Notes: generated by a model not told the origin, from the sequence alone. DNA of 64,000 nucleotides from Pseudomonas oryzihabitans (GCF_007665395.1 NZ_VDND01000003.1:186001-250000), one strand, 5' to 3'; numbered from the stretch's first letter, positions 54,266-62,455 are shown. Program-made: numbers and translations.

Positions 54266-54927
54266 GGCTGGCGCTCCAGCAGGTAGCCGACGCCCCGCAC
54301 CGTACGGATGAGGCTGCTGTCGAGCTTCTTGCGCAGATTGTGGATGAGGACTTCCAGGGTGTTGCCCGAGGCCGCTTCCTGCCAACCGTAGAGGGCATTG
54401 CTCAGCCGCTCGCGGGTGATCACGGCGCCAGGGCGCAGCAGCAATTGATGCAGCAACTGGTACTCCATGGGCGTCACGGTCACCTCGGCGCTGCGGAAGC
54501 GCACCGCCTGGCTGGCCGGGTCGAGGCTGATGCCACCGTGCTCCAGCAGCGGCTGGGCTCGTCCGCAGCTGCGGCGGATCAAGGCGCGGATGCGGGCCTT
54601 GAGTTCGTCCAGGTCGCAGGGCTTGATCAGATAGTCGTCGGCGCCGGCATCCAGGCCCTGGATGCGGTCGGCCTTGGCGTCGCGGGAGGTGAGCACCAGC
54701 ACCGGCACGTTGCCCTCGGGCTGACTGCGCAGCCGGCGCAACAGCTCGAGGCCGTCCAGGCGGGGTAGACCCAGGTCCAGCAACACCAGGTCGAAGCGTT
54801 CGCAGCCCAGGGCATGTTCGGCGGCCAGGCCATCGGCTACCCAGTCCAGGGTATAGCCCTCGCCTCGCAGGGCCATGCGGATGCCCTGCGCCAGGGCGGC
54901 GTCGTCTTCCACCAGGAGTACCCGCAC
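54262..54927 (-). CDS. OmpR-family response regulator (QseB/PmrA-like)
   Basis: A 221-residue regulator starting at GTG 54927, supported by GGAGGAG 7 nt upstream and by the exact family N-terminus (VRVLLVEDD). The receiver has the acidic pair, phospho-acceptor D51 in VLLDLGLPRLDG, Thr in VLVLTSRD and Lys in YLIKPCDL. The winged-helix output domain (about 125-220) ends TVRGVGYLLE. It probably binds the 11-bp direct repeats found upstream of the divergent PepSY gene and of the operon at 57 kb. Confidence 0.9.
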   Translation of the reverse strand: MRVLLVEDDAALAQGIRMALRGEGYTLDWVADGLAAEHALGCERFDLVLLDLGLPRLDGLELLRRLRSQPEGNVPVLVLTSRDAKADRIQGLDAGADDYLIKPCDLDELKARIRALIRRSCGRAQPLLEHGGISLDPASQAVRFRSAEVTVTPMEYQLLHQLLLRPGAVITRERLSNALYGWQEAASGNTLEVLIHNLRKKLDSSLIRTVRGVGYLLERQP

Positions 54928-55001
54928 GGCTTGCTCCTCCACTCGTTGCCTCGGTAGCCGCCCATCATCGCCGCCGCGTCGCGGACCTGCCTGGGCCAAC
55001 T

Positions 55002-55039
55002 GTTACCGGGCGTTGCGTCCTAAGATTGCATTAAGGTTC
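55002..55039 (+). promoter_or_regulatory. Three-part regulatory motif upstream of the PepSY gene
   Basis: GTTACC (55002-55007), exactly 13 nt, then TAAGATTGCATTAAGGTTC, an 11-bp-spaced direct repeat of (C/T)TAAG. The same three parts with identical spacing occur at 56960-56997, and both end 41 nt before the first start codon. Direct repeats with an 11-bp period are typical of OmpR-family regulators such as PmrA/QseB. Confidence 0.75.
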
Positions 55040-55079
55040 GGCGCCGAGCCTGGGCTTCCCCAACAAGAGGAGTCCCATC

Positions 55080-55346
55080 ATGCGCCGCCTGCTGCTTCCG
55101 CTGCTGTTCGTCAGCCCCCTCGCGCTCGCTTCCGAGCCCCAGTGCACCCAGGCCGACAAGTCCACTTGGCAGAATGCCGAGCAATTCCAGGCCAAGCTGC
55201 GCGAGCAGGGTTACGAGATCAAGAAATTAAAGGTCACCAAGGGCAACTGCTATGAGATCTACGGCTTCGACAAGGACAAACGCAAGGTCGAGATCTACCA
55301 CGATCCGGTGAGCGGCAAGGCAGTCAAGAGCGAGATCGGCAGCTGA
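55080..55346 (+). CDS. Periplasmic PepSY-domain protein
   Basis: An 88-residue exported protein: signal peptide to about residue 17 (LALAS), then one PepSY domain with FQAKLREQGYEIKKLKVTKG and YEIYGFDKDKRKVEIYHDP. Two Cys (in PQCTQ and GNCYE) could form a disulfide. PepSY proteins of this kind lie beside QseBC-type two-component systems and cytochrome b561s. An AGAGGAG site precedes the ATG. Its TGA overlaps the ATG of the cytochrome gene. Confidence 0.85.
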   Translation: MRRLLLPLLFVSPLALASEPQCTQADKSTWQNAEQFQAKLREQGYEIKKLKVTKGNCYEIYGFDKDKRKVEIYHDPVSGKAVKSEIGS

Positions 55347-55894
55347 TGAGCGCGGCGACCGTACGGCTCTGGGACCCCCTGGTGCGGCTGTTCCACCTGT
55401 CGGTCGCCGCCGCCTTCTTCGCCAACTACTTCTTCAACGAAAAGGGCGCCTTCTGGCACCGCTGGATCGGCTACTACGCCAGCGCCTGGCTGCTGGTCCG
55501 CCTGCTATGGGGCTTCATCGGCCCGCGCAGTGCGCGCTGGAGCGATTTCTGGCCGAGCCGCGCCCGCCTCAAGGCCCATTTGAGCGCGCTTTGGCACGGG
55601 CGACCCTACCACCGCCTCGGCCACTCGCCGCTGGGCGCGCTGGTCATGCTGCTGATGATGGTCGCCATCGGCGGCCTGGGCGTGACCGGCTTCCTCATGC
55701 GTGAGGTGGACGCCCTCTGGGGCGCCGACTGGCCCCAGGACCTGCACGCCCTCATCGCCAACGCGCTGCTCGCCCTGGTCTGCCTGCACGCCGTGGCGGC
55801 CGGGGTGGAAAGCCTGAGGGTGCGCGACAACCTGCCGTTGTCGATGCTGACCGGTCGCCGGCGCCCCCTCGACGACGACTCCCGGCATCCCTAG
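55346..55894 (+). CDS. Cytochrome b561-like membrane protein
   Basis: A 182-residue, four-helix haem b protein of the Ni-hydrogenase/cytochrome b561 type. Haem-ligand His candidates are in VRLFHLSVAAAF, FWHRWIGYYA, DLHALIANALL and CLHAVAAGV. Its start overlaps the PepSY stop (TGATG). It probably moves electrons across or within the inner membrane to a periplasmic acceptor, perhaps with the PepSY protein. It overlaps the convergent metal exporter by 4 bp. Confidence 0.85.
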   Translation: MSAATVRLWDPLVRLFHLSVAAAFFANYFFNEKGAFWHRWIGYYASAWLLVRLLWGFIGPRSARWSDFWPSRARLKAHLSALWHGRPYHRLGHSPLGALVMLLMMVAIGGLGVTGFLMREVDALWGADWPQDLHALIANALLALVCLHAVAAGVESLRVRDNLPLSMLTGRRRPLDDDSRHP

Positions 55895-56841
55895 GCGCAG
55901 TGCCCGCCAAGGGTCCCGGGCGGATCCACCTGCACCGTCACGTGCTGCAGCCCGTGCCGCCTGCGCAGCACCTCGCCCACCAGGTTGGGCAACTGCAGCG
56001 GATCGCTGTCCGGCGCCGGGGTGATGTGCAGGGTGGCGATACGCGTCTCGTCGGTGAGGGTCCAGACGTGCAGGTGGCCCACCTCGGCGACGCCGGGCAG
56101 ATCCTGGACGGCCGCCGTGGCGCCGGCGGTGTCGAATTCCCGGGGGGCCGCCTGCAGCAGCACCGCGCCGGCATCCCGGACCAGCGACCAGGCCGACTTG
56201 ACGATGAGCAGCGCGACCAGGATCGACAGCGCCGGATCGAGCCAGGTCCAGCCGGTCCAGAGAATCCCCAGGGCGGCGAGGATGGCACCGATCGATCCGA
56301 GCAGGTCGCCGGCCACGTGCAGCAGGGCGCCGCGCAGGTTGCTGTCGTCCTTGTGCCCACCGTTGAGCACCAGGAAGCCGACGATGTTGACCGCCAGGCC
56401 GATCACCGCCACCACCAGCATGGGCCCGGACAGCACCTCGGTGGGCTCGCGCAGCCGCGTGATGGCTTCCCAGCCAATCCATAGCACCAGCAGCAGCAGG
56501 GCGATGCCATTGGTCAGGGCCGCCAGGATGCGCACCCGATGGAAGCCATAGGTGAAGCGGGCATTGGCCGCCTTGGCTGCCACCCGATAGGCCACCAGGG
56601 CCAGCAGCAGGGCGGCGGCGTCCGAGACCATATGACCGGAGTCGGCGATCAGCGCCAGCGAGCCGGACCACCAGCCGCCCAGGGCCTGGACGATGGCATA
56701 GCCGAAGGTCAGGGCAAACACCAGCTTGAGCTTGCGCTCGTTGTCGGCGGTCACCCGCGGGGCATGGGAGTGACCTTGGTCGTGGCCATCGCCATGCTGA
56801 TGGTCGTGGTCGTGGTCGTGGTGAGGGGTGGAGCCACTCAT
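55891..56841 (-). CDS. Cation diffusion facilitator metal exporter (CzcD/ZitB-like)
   Basis: A 316-residue CDF transporter. A His/Asp-rich cytosolic N-terminus (HDHDHDHQHGDGHDQGHSH) can buffer metal. Six TM helices include LIADSGHMVSDAAALLLAL (His-Asp metal site in helix 2) and LLHVAGDLLGSIGAI (matching site in helix 5). The cytosolic C-terminal domain contains HLHVWTLTDE. It should export Zn2+, Cd2+ or Co2+ in exchange for protons. A MerR-family operator upstream implies metal-induced expression. Confidence 0.9.
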   Translation of the reverse strand: MSGSTPHHDHDHDHQHGDGHDQGHSHAPRVTADNERKLKLVFALTFGYAIVQALGGWWSGSLALIADSGHMVSDAAALLLALVAYRVAAKAANARFTYGFHRVRILAALTNGIALLLLVLWIGWEAITRLREPTEVLSGPMLVVAVIGLAVNIVGFLVLNGGHKDDSNLRGALLHVAGDLLGSIGAILAALGILWTGWTWLDPALSILVALLIVKSAWSLVRDAGAVLLQAAPREFDTAGATAAVQDLPGVAEVGHLHVWTLTDETRIATLHITPAPDSDPLQLPNLVGEVLRRRHGLQHVTVQVDPPGTLGGHCA

Positions 56842-56903
56842 CTACAGGTCTCCGAAGGATTGAGGAGGCATTGGACATAAGCCCTTCTCTGACCATCCTG
56901 AAG

Positions 56904-56925
56904 CCTGAAGTGACTTCAGGGTCAA
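56904..56925 (-). promoter_or_regulatory. MerR-family (ZntR/CadR-type) operator and -35 box of the CDF gene
   Basis: On the minus strand TTGACC (56925-56920) abuts the perfect palindrome CCTGAAGTCACTTCAGG (56920-56904), which would fill the long spacer typical of MerR-activated promoters. The -10 box is weak, as usual for this class. The start codon is 63 nt further. The regulator gene is not in the window. Confidence 0.75.
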
Positions 56926-56959
56926 GCGGGTCGGCAGTCAGCTGACCGCCTGGTCATCT

Positions 56960-56997
56960 GTTACCACGCATGAGCGGCTAAGACTTCATTAAGGTTC
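56960..56997 (+). promoter_or_regulatory. Three-part regulatory motif upstream of the phosphoethanolamine-transferase-like operon
   Basis: GTTACC (56960-56965), 13 nt, then TAAGACTTCATTAAGGTTC. This differs from the copy at 55002-55039 at only two positions in the repeat block, with the same spacing throughout and the same 41-nt distance to the first ATG (57038). Confidence 0.75.
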
Positions 56998-57037
56998 GCC
57001 CCTCAGGGTGGCGGCTTCCTGTCGCTGGAGCCTGCTC

Positions 57038-57085
57038 ATGACCGCTTTCGCTAGTCGCCTCGCGCACGTGCGCAGAACCCCCTGA
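57038..57085 (+). CDS. 15-residue leader ORF coupled to the downstream enzyme
   Basis: ATG at 57038 with GGAG 8 nt upstream encodes MTAFASRLAHVRRTP and stops with a TGA whose last base is the A of the next gene's ATG (TGATG). The downstream gene has no ribosome site of its own, so ribosomes finishing this ORF probably re-initiate on it. The ORF start lies at the same 41-nt distance from the regulatory motif as the PepSY start does. The peptide itself may have no function. Confidence 0.55.
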   Translation: MTAFASRLAHVRRTP

Positions 57086-58758
57086 TGCTGCTCGCGACCT
57101 TCTCCCGAACCCGCGCCACGGGTTGGCGGCACTGGCGCAATCTGCTGACCCTGAGCGGTCTGAGCTGCGTGCTGTTGCTGGCCGACGACTTTCTGCAGCA
57201 GTTCTTCACGCCGAACAACCGCGCCGAGCTGGAGGCGGGCTATGTCGCTGCGCTCTGGGTATTCAGCCTGGCGCTCTGGCTCTGCCATCTTCCGCGGCTG
57301 GCGGTGTTGATCCTGTCGCTGTTCGCCGCGATGCAGCTGCTGCAACTCGGCAACCTGAGCTTCTTCGGCGAGCCGCTCAGCGCCATCGACCTCCAGGCCC
57401 TGCTGGGCGACGCCGCCGAGGTCCGCCAGGCGCTCTGGCTCAGCCTGCCCCAGCACTGGCCCGTGCTGCTTTGCGTGGGCCTCCCCTATGGCCTGCTGAT
57501 CGCCCTGCATCTCCAGCTGCCGGGGCGCGTGCCCCTGCCGGCCAGTCGCTGGGCCCTGCTGCTGATCGCCGTGGTGCTGCTGTCCAAGCCCTATCGCGCC
57601 ACCTACCGGAATCTCGATGCCTTCGTGCCCAGCCCGAGCCGCAGCGGCCTGCACAACAGCCTGAACGCCTTTTCCGCCTGGGCGGTGCGCCTGGCCGGGC
57701 GTGACGATGTCGTCCTGCCGCCCACCGCCTACGCCCCCTATGGTCTGGCGCAGGTGCCCAGCAACGCGCGGCACGTCTGGCTGGTGGTGGCCGATTCCTT
57801 GCGCAGCGATCGACTGGGCGCCTTTGGCTATGTGCGCGATACCACCCCCAGGTTGTCGGCCTATCTGGAAGGCAATCCCCAGACGCTGATCCGGCCAGGG
57901 GTAGCGGCGGGGGTGGCCACCGACGTAAGCCTGCCCTATCTGCTCAATCCGATCCGCGAACCGGGCCAGGACCGCCGCCTGCGGACCGGTGAGGTCAACC
58001 TGTTCCGCTTCGCCCAGGCGGCGGGCTTTCGCACCCACTGGCTGTCTTCCCAGGAGTCCAAGTTGCTGGCGCACCTGGGCAGTCGCTACCTCGATGTCTC
58101 CATCACCCGTGAGGATCACCCCGTGCAATTCCTGCAGCGTCAGGATCGTGCCCTGCTGGACATCCTCGACCAGCAACGCTGGGCGCCGCGCAACTTCGTG
58201 GTGCTCAACCTGCGTACCGCGCACCTGCCCTATGCGCAGAACTACCGGCACGAAACCCTCCCGGCACCCTGGCCGGACGAGGGCGCCGGCGGCCAGGCCA
58301 ACGCCTACGACAATTCGCTGCATTACCTGGACGGCCTGCTTGCCGAGATTCTCGCCGACTTCGACCGCCTGCAGGGTGAGCGCTACCTGATCATCACCGG
58401 CGATCACGGCCAGCGGCTGGGGGAGGGTGGACACTGGGGCCACAACGACCTGGTACCCGAGGTCAGCGACGTGCCGGTGGTCGTGGTGGCGCGGGAGGCG
58501 CCGGCCACCGCCCTCTCCACGCTGGCTGGCGAGCGCTGGATCAGCCACTACGAAGCCGGCAGTTGGCTGGCGGAGCGGCTGGGCACTCGCATCGACAATC
58601 CCAATCGCCGTCCGGACGAACATTTCGTCCATGGCAAGCTGCTGTTCAGCGACAACTTCGTCCAACGGGTGTGCGAATCGCCCACCGGCCTGGTGCATCA
58701 GCCACCGCAGCAGTTGAGCAAGCTGCTGCTGGACACTGCGGCGGCGCCCTGCGGTTAG
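57085..58758 (+). CDS. Sulfatase-fold phosphoethanolamine-transferase-like membrane enzyme
   Basis: A 557-residue inner-membrane protein with four or five N-terminal TM helices (to about 168) and a periplasmic sulfatase-like catalytic domain. VVADSLRSDRLGAFGY carries the metal-binding Asp (Glu in EptA), GVAAGVATDVSLPYLL holds the nucleophile candidate T279, and GDHGQRLGEGGHWGHN the remaining metal ligands. The family moves phosphoethanolamine or a similar head group onto lipid A or glycans. Its regulatory motif ties it to the nearby QseB/PmrA-like system, consistent with envelope remodelling. The start overlaps the leader ORF. Confidence 0.82.
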   Translation: MLLATFSRTRATGWRHWRNLLTLSGLSCVLLLADDFLQQFFTPNNRAELEAGYVAALWVFSLALWLCHLPRLAVLILSLFAAMQLLQLGNLSFFGEPLSAIDLQALLGDAAEVRQALWLSLPQHWPVLLCVGLPYGLLIALHLQLPGRVPLPASRWALLLIAVVLLSKPYRATYRNLDAFVPSPSRSGLHNSLNAFSAWAVRLAGRDDVVLPPTAYAPYGLAQVPSNARHVWLVVADSLRSDRLGAFGYVRDTTPRLSAYLEGNPQTLIRPGVAAGVATDVSLPYLLNPIREPGQDRRLRTGEVNLFRFAQAAGFRTHWLSSQESKLLAHLGSRYLDVSITREDHPVQFLQRQDRALLDILDQQRWAPRNFVVLNLRTAHLPYAQNYRHETLPAPWPDEGAGGQANAYDNSLHYLDGLLAEILADFDRLQGERYLIITGDHGQRLGEGGHWGHNDLVPEVSDVPVVVVAREAPATALSTLAGERWISHYEAGSWLAERLGTRIDNPNRRPDEHFVHGKLLFSDNFVQRVCESPTGLVHQPPQQLSKLLLDTAAAPCG

Positions 58759-58838
58759 CGGCGTTGCCGTCTTACCTTTGGATCGACGCCGCCGCTACAC
58801 TGGCGGCGCGTTTTTCTTCTCTGCAACAGGACCTCGCC

Positions 58839-59381
58839 ATGCCTTCCCTGTCCTCCGTTTCCCGCTATGCGCGCAGCGCCCGCTGGCTGCACTGGCTGAT
58901 GGCCCTGCTGGTGCTCCTGGCCTACGGGCTGATCCTCAGCCGGGGGCAGTTCGAGCGGGGGTCCCTGGGGCGGCAGTGGGTGGTACTGAGTCATTTCTGG
59001 GTGGGCTTGCTGGTCCTGACGCTGGTGCTGCCCCGGCTCTGGGTACGCCGGCACCATCCGGTGCCGCCGATCACGCCGCCCTTGGCCAAGAGCCTGGAGC
59101 TGGTGGGTCGGCTCACCCATTACGCCCTCTACGGCTTCCTGCTGGCCCAGCCGCTGCTCGGGCTGTTCACCGTCTGGCTGACCATCGGCGCGGTGAAGAT
59201 CCCCTCCAGCACCTGGGCCTTGCCCTCGCCCTTCGCCGTGGATGCGGAATTGGCGAAGTCCCTCAAGGGCGTGCACATCTGGCTGGGCCAGGCCTTCTAT
59301 TGGGTGATCGGCCTGCACGTGCTGGCCGCGCTCTGGCACCACCTGATCCGGCGGGACGATACGCTCAGGCGCATGCTCTAG
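58839..59381 (+). CDS. Cytochrome b561
   Basis: A 180-residue four-helix di-haem cytochrome b561 of the YodB/CybB type. His ligands are expected in ARWLHWLMALL, LSHFWVGLLV, LTHYALYGFLL and GVHIWLGQAFYWVIGLHVL. It would oxidise quinol at the inner membrane, often as part of superoxide or reductase chemistry. It is 80 nt downstream of the transferase-like gene on the same strand and probably in its operon, echoing the PepSY-cytochrome pair upstream. Confidence 0.87.
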   Translation: MPSLSSVSRYARSARWLHWLMALLVLLAYGLILSRGQFERGSLGRQWVVLSHFWVGLLVLTLVLPRLWVRRHHPVPPITPPLAKSLELVGRLTHYALYGFLLAQPLLGLFTVWLTIGAVKIPSSTWALPSPFAVDAELAKSLKGVHIWLGQAFYWVIGLHVLAALWHHLIRRDDTLRRML

Positions 59382-59402
59382 CGCCAAGCGCCGGGTACCC
59401 GT

Positions 59403-60239
59403 CTAGCGCGGATCGAGGGCGATGATGCGATTGCGCCCGCCTTCGGCCAGCAGGTAGCCGTCGCCGTTGGGCAGCAGCGCCTGGGGCGCGCGCAGGAAGG
59501 TCAGGATGGCGCGCGGGGCTGACTGGCGATCCCAGAGCAGCAGCCGGGCACGATGGGTGGAGTCTTCGCTGATCCACAGCCCCCGACGGTCGCAGAGCAG
59601 GAAGCTCGGCTCGCGCAGGTCGCTGAGGGCGGGCGGGTCACGGCCGTCGTCGCTCAGCTGGCGCACCAGGCCGCGGGCCTTCTCGGTGTAGAAAGCGGAG
59701 CCATCCGGGCAGCGGGTGAAGGATTCGGCTTCATCCAGGTGGTCGCGCAGTACGGTCAGGCTGCCATCGGTCGCGTCGTAGCGCAGCAGGCGCCCCTCGC
59801 CCTTGCGGTCTTCCACCGCGTAGAGGCGCGCGCCTTCGGCCCAGAGGCCCTGCGCGTTGATGCCGGTGAAGAGATCGCGACTGCCCGCGGCATCGAACCA
59901 GCGCACCGGATGGGCACCGCCTTCCTGGCTGTAGGCGAAGCCGTTGCGATAGGGCACCAGGCCGTCGGGCTTGTACAGTCCGTCGCTGAGCACCTGGCGG
60001 CGGCCCTGGGCATCGATGCGCAGCAGGCGGCCCTTGCCGTCCTTGAGTTCTTCCGCGGTGAGCAGGGCATCGCCCTGCCAGGCCAGGGCGCTGGCCTTGG
60101 CGATGTCGGCATGGGCCACCTCGTAGCGCCAGCCCGCGGCGGCCTGGGCCGGCCAGAAGCGCTGCCAGGCGAGAAAGCCACCGGCCGCGAGCAGGAGCGC
60201 GGCCAGGGCGAGGAGGGCGCTACGTCCTAGCCGCGCCAT
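59403..60239 (-). CDS. Membrane-anchored beta-propeller-like protein of unknown function
   Basis: A 278-residue protein with one N-terminal TM/signal anchor (ALLALAALLLAAGGFLAW) and a periplasmic domain of repeated beta strands (LLRIDAQGRRQVLSDGLYKP, LYAVEDRKGEGRLLRYD, LWISEDSTHRARLLLWD) like NHL/SMP-30-type propellers. No catalytic residues can be assigned. Its ATG overlaps the mntP stop (TGATG), so it is translationally coupled to mntP and may take part in metal homeostasis; that is inference from position. Confidence 0.65.
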   Translation of the reverse strand: MARLGRSALLALAALLLAAGGFLAWQRFWPAQAAAGWRYEVAHADIAKASALAWQGDALLTAEELKDGKGRLLRIDAQGRRQVLSDGLYKPDGLVPYRNGFAYSQEGGAHPVRWFDAAGSRDLFTGINAQGLWAEGARLYAVEDRKGEGRLLRYDATDGSLTVLRDHLDEAESFTRCPDGSAFYTEKARGLVRQLSDDGRDPPALSDLREPSFLLCDRRGLWISEDSTHRARLLLWDRQSAPRAILTFLRAPQALLPNGDGYLLAEGGRNRIIALDPR

Positions 60240-60811
60240 CAGGACGCAACGGCTGCCAGGTGCTCGTGCAGGATGGCGATGCCGATCACGATCAGCACCA
60301 CGCCACCGAGCATCTCCGCGCGCTTGCCGACCAGCGTGCCCATCACCCGGCCCAGCATCACCCCGGTGGTGACCATGACCATGGTGGCGAGGCCGATGGC
60401 CAGGGCGGCGGTGACGATGTTGACGTCGATGAAGGCCAGGCCAACGCCCACGGCGAGGGCGTCGATGCTGGTGGCCACGGCGGTGAGGGCCAGCAGCAGG
60501 AAGGAGTGCTGGCGGGGCTTTTCCTCTTCCGCGTCGGGGGCGCCGAAGCCGGCCCAGATCATGCGCAGGCCGAGCACGGTGAGCAGGGTGAAGGCGATCC
60601 AGTGGTCCCAGGGTTGGACGTACTGGGCGGCGGTGAGGCCGACGGCCCAGCCGATCACCGGGGTGATGGCTTCGATGACACCGAAGATGGCGCCGGTGCG
60701 CAGGGCTTCGCGCAGGCAGGGCTTGTGCAGGCTGGCGCCCTTGCCGACGGCGGCGGCGAAGGCGTCGGTAGACATGGCGAAGGCCAGGAACATCAGGGAA
60801 GCGGGGTTCAT
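60239..60811 (-). CDS. mntP: Manganese efflux pump MntP
   Basis: A 190-residue, six-helix exporter of the MntP family, which pumps out excess Mn2+. Family motifs are [17 protein letters not shown] (first Asp motif) and [19 protein letters not shown] (second), which together form the metal path. The ATG at 60811 is chosen because the preceding RNA folds as a manganese riboswitch. Control is double: the riboswitch and an MntR box further upstream, the same pairing as in E. coli. Confidence 0.93.
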   Translation of the reverse strand: MNPASLMFLAFAMSTDAFAAAVGKGASLHKPCLREALRTGAIFGVIEAITPVIGWAVGLTAAQYVQPWDHWIAFTLLTVLGLRMIWAGFGAPDAEEEKPRQHSFLLLALTAVATSIDALAVGVGLAFIDVNIVTAALAIGLATMVMVTTGVMLGRVMGTLVGKRAEMLGGVVLIVIGIAILHEHLAAVAS

Positions 60812-60876
60812 CGTGACAGTGCCGGCCGGGCTCGATCCATAAGGCACCCCCGCACGCCCGGCTTGGCACGGTGATA

Positions 60877-60983
60877 CCTCTGGTCTCGCCAACCCTGACT
60901 GGCTGTCCTGACCACGGCGGTTGCCGAGTATGTTGATCAGGACGCTTTCCACCGCGGTGGAAGCAGGCTACTCCCCAAAGAGG
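60877..60983 (-). ncRNA. yybP-ykoY manganese riboswitch upstream of mntP
   Basis: On the minus strand the leader contains CTTTGGGGAGTAGCC, then CAACATACTCGGC, then GGCGAGACCAGAGG, the conserved Mn2+-binding blocks of the yybP-ykoY aptamer in correct order. CCTCT (60983-60979) and AGAGG (60881-60877) close the P1 stem. About 65 nt of G/C-rich expression platform separate it from the mntP start. The aptamer folds around Mn2+ and turns the exporter on. Confidence 0.9.
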
Positions 60984-61041
60984 CCGCCACCTTACCTAGC
61001 CGGATAGAGAAAGTCTATCTTGTAGATAGTTCTAATATATA

Positions 61042-61053
61042 TAGCCTTGGCTA
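61042..61053 (-). promoter_or_regulatory. MntR box upstream of the mntP riboswitch
   Basis: The palindrome TAGCC-TT-GGCTA within an AT-rich flank (minus strand ATTTAGCCAAGGCTATAT) is close to the E. coli MntR site AACATAGCAAAGGCTATGTT that I recall from mntH and mntP. It sits about 60 nt upstream of the aptamer, in the likely mntP promoter. From 61054 to 61359 I see no gene or motif. Confidence 0.7.
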
Positions 61054-61359
61054 AATCTTCTGCGGCGCAGGGACTTTGCCAGGCGCTCAGCCGAACTGGA
61101 AGCGGCTTGGCCACTGGGTTTCCGTCGCGGCAGAGGATGCTGCGAGAGGGGGCGAGGGGGCGTGGACGCGCCGTGGAAGTGTCGCGGGCGGGCCGCTGGA
61201 GGTCGCGTGCGGTTGGCTGGGCGAGGGTAATGGGGGGGCTACCTCTGGGACGCATCCGGAAGCCAGCAGGGCGCCGGAACCACCGGGTTCGCGGGAAGGC
61301 TCGGCTCGCGCACGGCGCGGCCAATGATGGCGCTCTGCCGTCCCCGTTTCGTCATGGCG

Positions 61360-61377
61360 CTGACACCTAATTGTCAC
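61360..61377 (+). promoter_or_regulatory. Pho box upstream of pstS
   Basis: CTGACAC-CTAA-TTGTCAC is two 7-bp PhoB half-sites with an 11-bp period (consensus CTGTCAT-N4-CTGTCAT). It lies 51 nt before the pstS start, the expected place for PhoB activation under phosphate limitation. Confidence 0.8.
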
Positions 61378-61427
61378 ATTTCGGCAATAGCCTAGCGCCA
61401 GCCCTCACTAAGGTAATGGAGCAACCA

Positions 61428-62441
61428 ATGAAACGCACGTTCAGCCTCTCCCTGTTGTTGTCGGCCTTTTGCCTGAGCACCGCCGCTCACGCCGTGGATG
61501 TCACGGGCGCAGGTTCGAGCTTCGTGTTCCCCGTCCTGTCGAAGTGGTCGCAGGCCTTCAGCGAGAAGACCGGCAACCGCATCAACTACCAGTCCATTGG
61601 CTCCGGCGGCGGCATCGCCCAGATCAAGGCCGGCACCGTGGACTTCGGCGCCACCGACGCGCCCATGAGCACCGACGACCTGCAGAAGGGCGGCTTGGGC
61701 CAGTTCCCGACCATCATCGGCGGCATCGTGCCGGTGGTGAACGTGGAAGGCATCGAGCCTGGCAAGCTGAAGCTCGACGGTCCGGTCCTGGCGAAGATCT
61801 TCATGGGTGAGATCAAGACCTGGAACGACCCGGCCATCGCCGCGCTGAACGCCGGCCTGAAGCTGCCCGACAGCGCCATTACCGTGGTCCGGCGTTCCGA
61901 CGGCTCGGGCACCTCCTACAACTTCACCAACTACCTGGCCAAGGTCAGCCCGGAGTGGAAGGAGAAGTTCAACTTCGGCACCACCGTCAACTGGCCGGTC
62001 GGGGTCGGCGGCAAGGGTAACGAGGGTATCGCCGCCTACGTGAAGCAGATCAAGGGCTCCATCGGCTACGTCGAGTACGCCTATGCGCTGACCAACAAGA
62101 TGGCCCACGTGCAGCTGAAGAACGCCGCCGGCAACTTCGTGCAGCCCGAGGCCAAGAGCTTCCAGGCCGCGGCCGCCACCGCCGACTGGAAGAGCGCCAA
62201 GGACTTCAACCTGCTGATGACCAACGCCCCGGGCGCCGAAGCCTGGCCGATCACCGCCACCACCTGGATCGTGATGTACAAGGAGCCCAAGAACGAAGAG
62301 CGCAGCAAGGTCGCCTTCGACTTCTTCAAGTGGTCCCTGGAGCAGGGCCAGAAGGATGCCGCGGCCCTGGACTACGTCCCGGTCCCGGATGCGCTGGTCA
62401 AGCAGATCGAAGGTTACTGGGCGTCCGATTTCAAGAAGTAA
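61428..62441 (+). CDS. pstS: Phosphate ABC transporter substrate-binding protein PstS
   Basis: A 337-residue periplasmic phosphate-binding protein with a signal peptide ending near residue 23 (TAAHAV). The phosphate-contact segments are TGAGSSFVFPV, SIGSGGGIAQI, DFGATDAPMS and RRSDGSGTSYNF. The ATG at 61428 has GGAG upstream and gives a proper n-region. It is first gene of a pst operon, behind a Pho box and followed by a strong hairpin that likely raises its mRNA level over pstC. Confidence 0.93.
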   Translation: MKRTFSLSLLLSAFCLSTAAHAVDVTGAGSSFVFPVLSKWSQAFSEKTGNRINYQSIGSGGGIAQIKAGTVDFGATDAPMSTDDLQKGGLGQFPTIIGGIVPVVNVEGIEPGKLKLDGPVLAKIFMGEIKTWNDPAIAALNAGLKLPDSAITVVRRSDGSGTSYNFTNYLAKVSPEWKEKFNFGTTVNWPVGVGGKGNEGIAAYVKQIKGSIGYVEYAYALTNKMAHVQLKNAAGNFVQPEAKSFQAAAATADWKSAKDFNLLMTNAPGAEAWPITATTWIVMYKEPKNEERSKVAFDFFKWSLEQGQKDAAALDYVPVPDALVKQIEGYWASDFKK

Positions 62442-62455
62442 GCACGCCTGTCCCG

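Noticed and set aside
50625-54286. Very long plus-strand frames running through MarR, MFS and kinase genes
   Set aside because: Low-complexity Arg/Gly/Ala/Gln-rich shadows. The true genes in these spans have clear domains in other frames.
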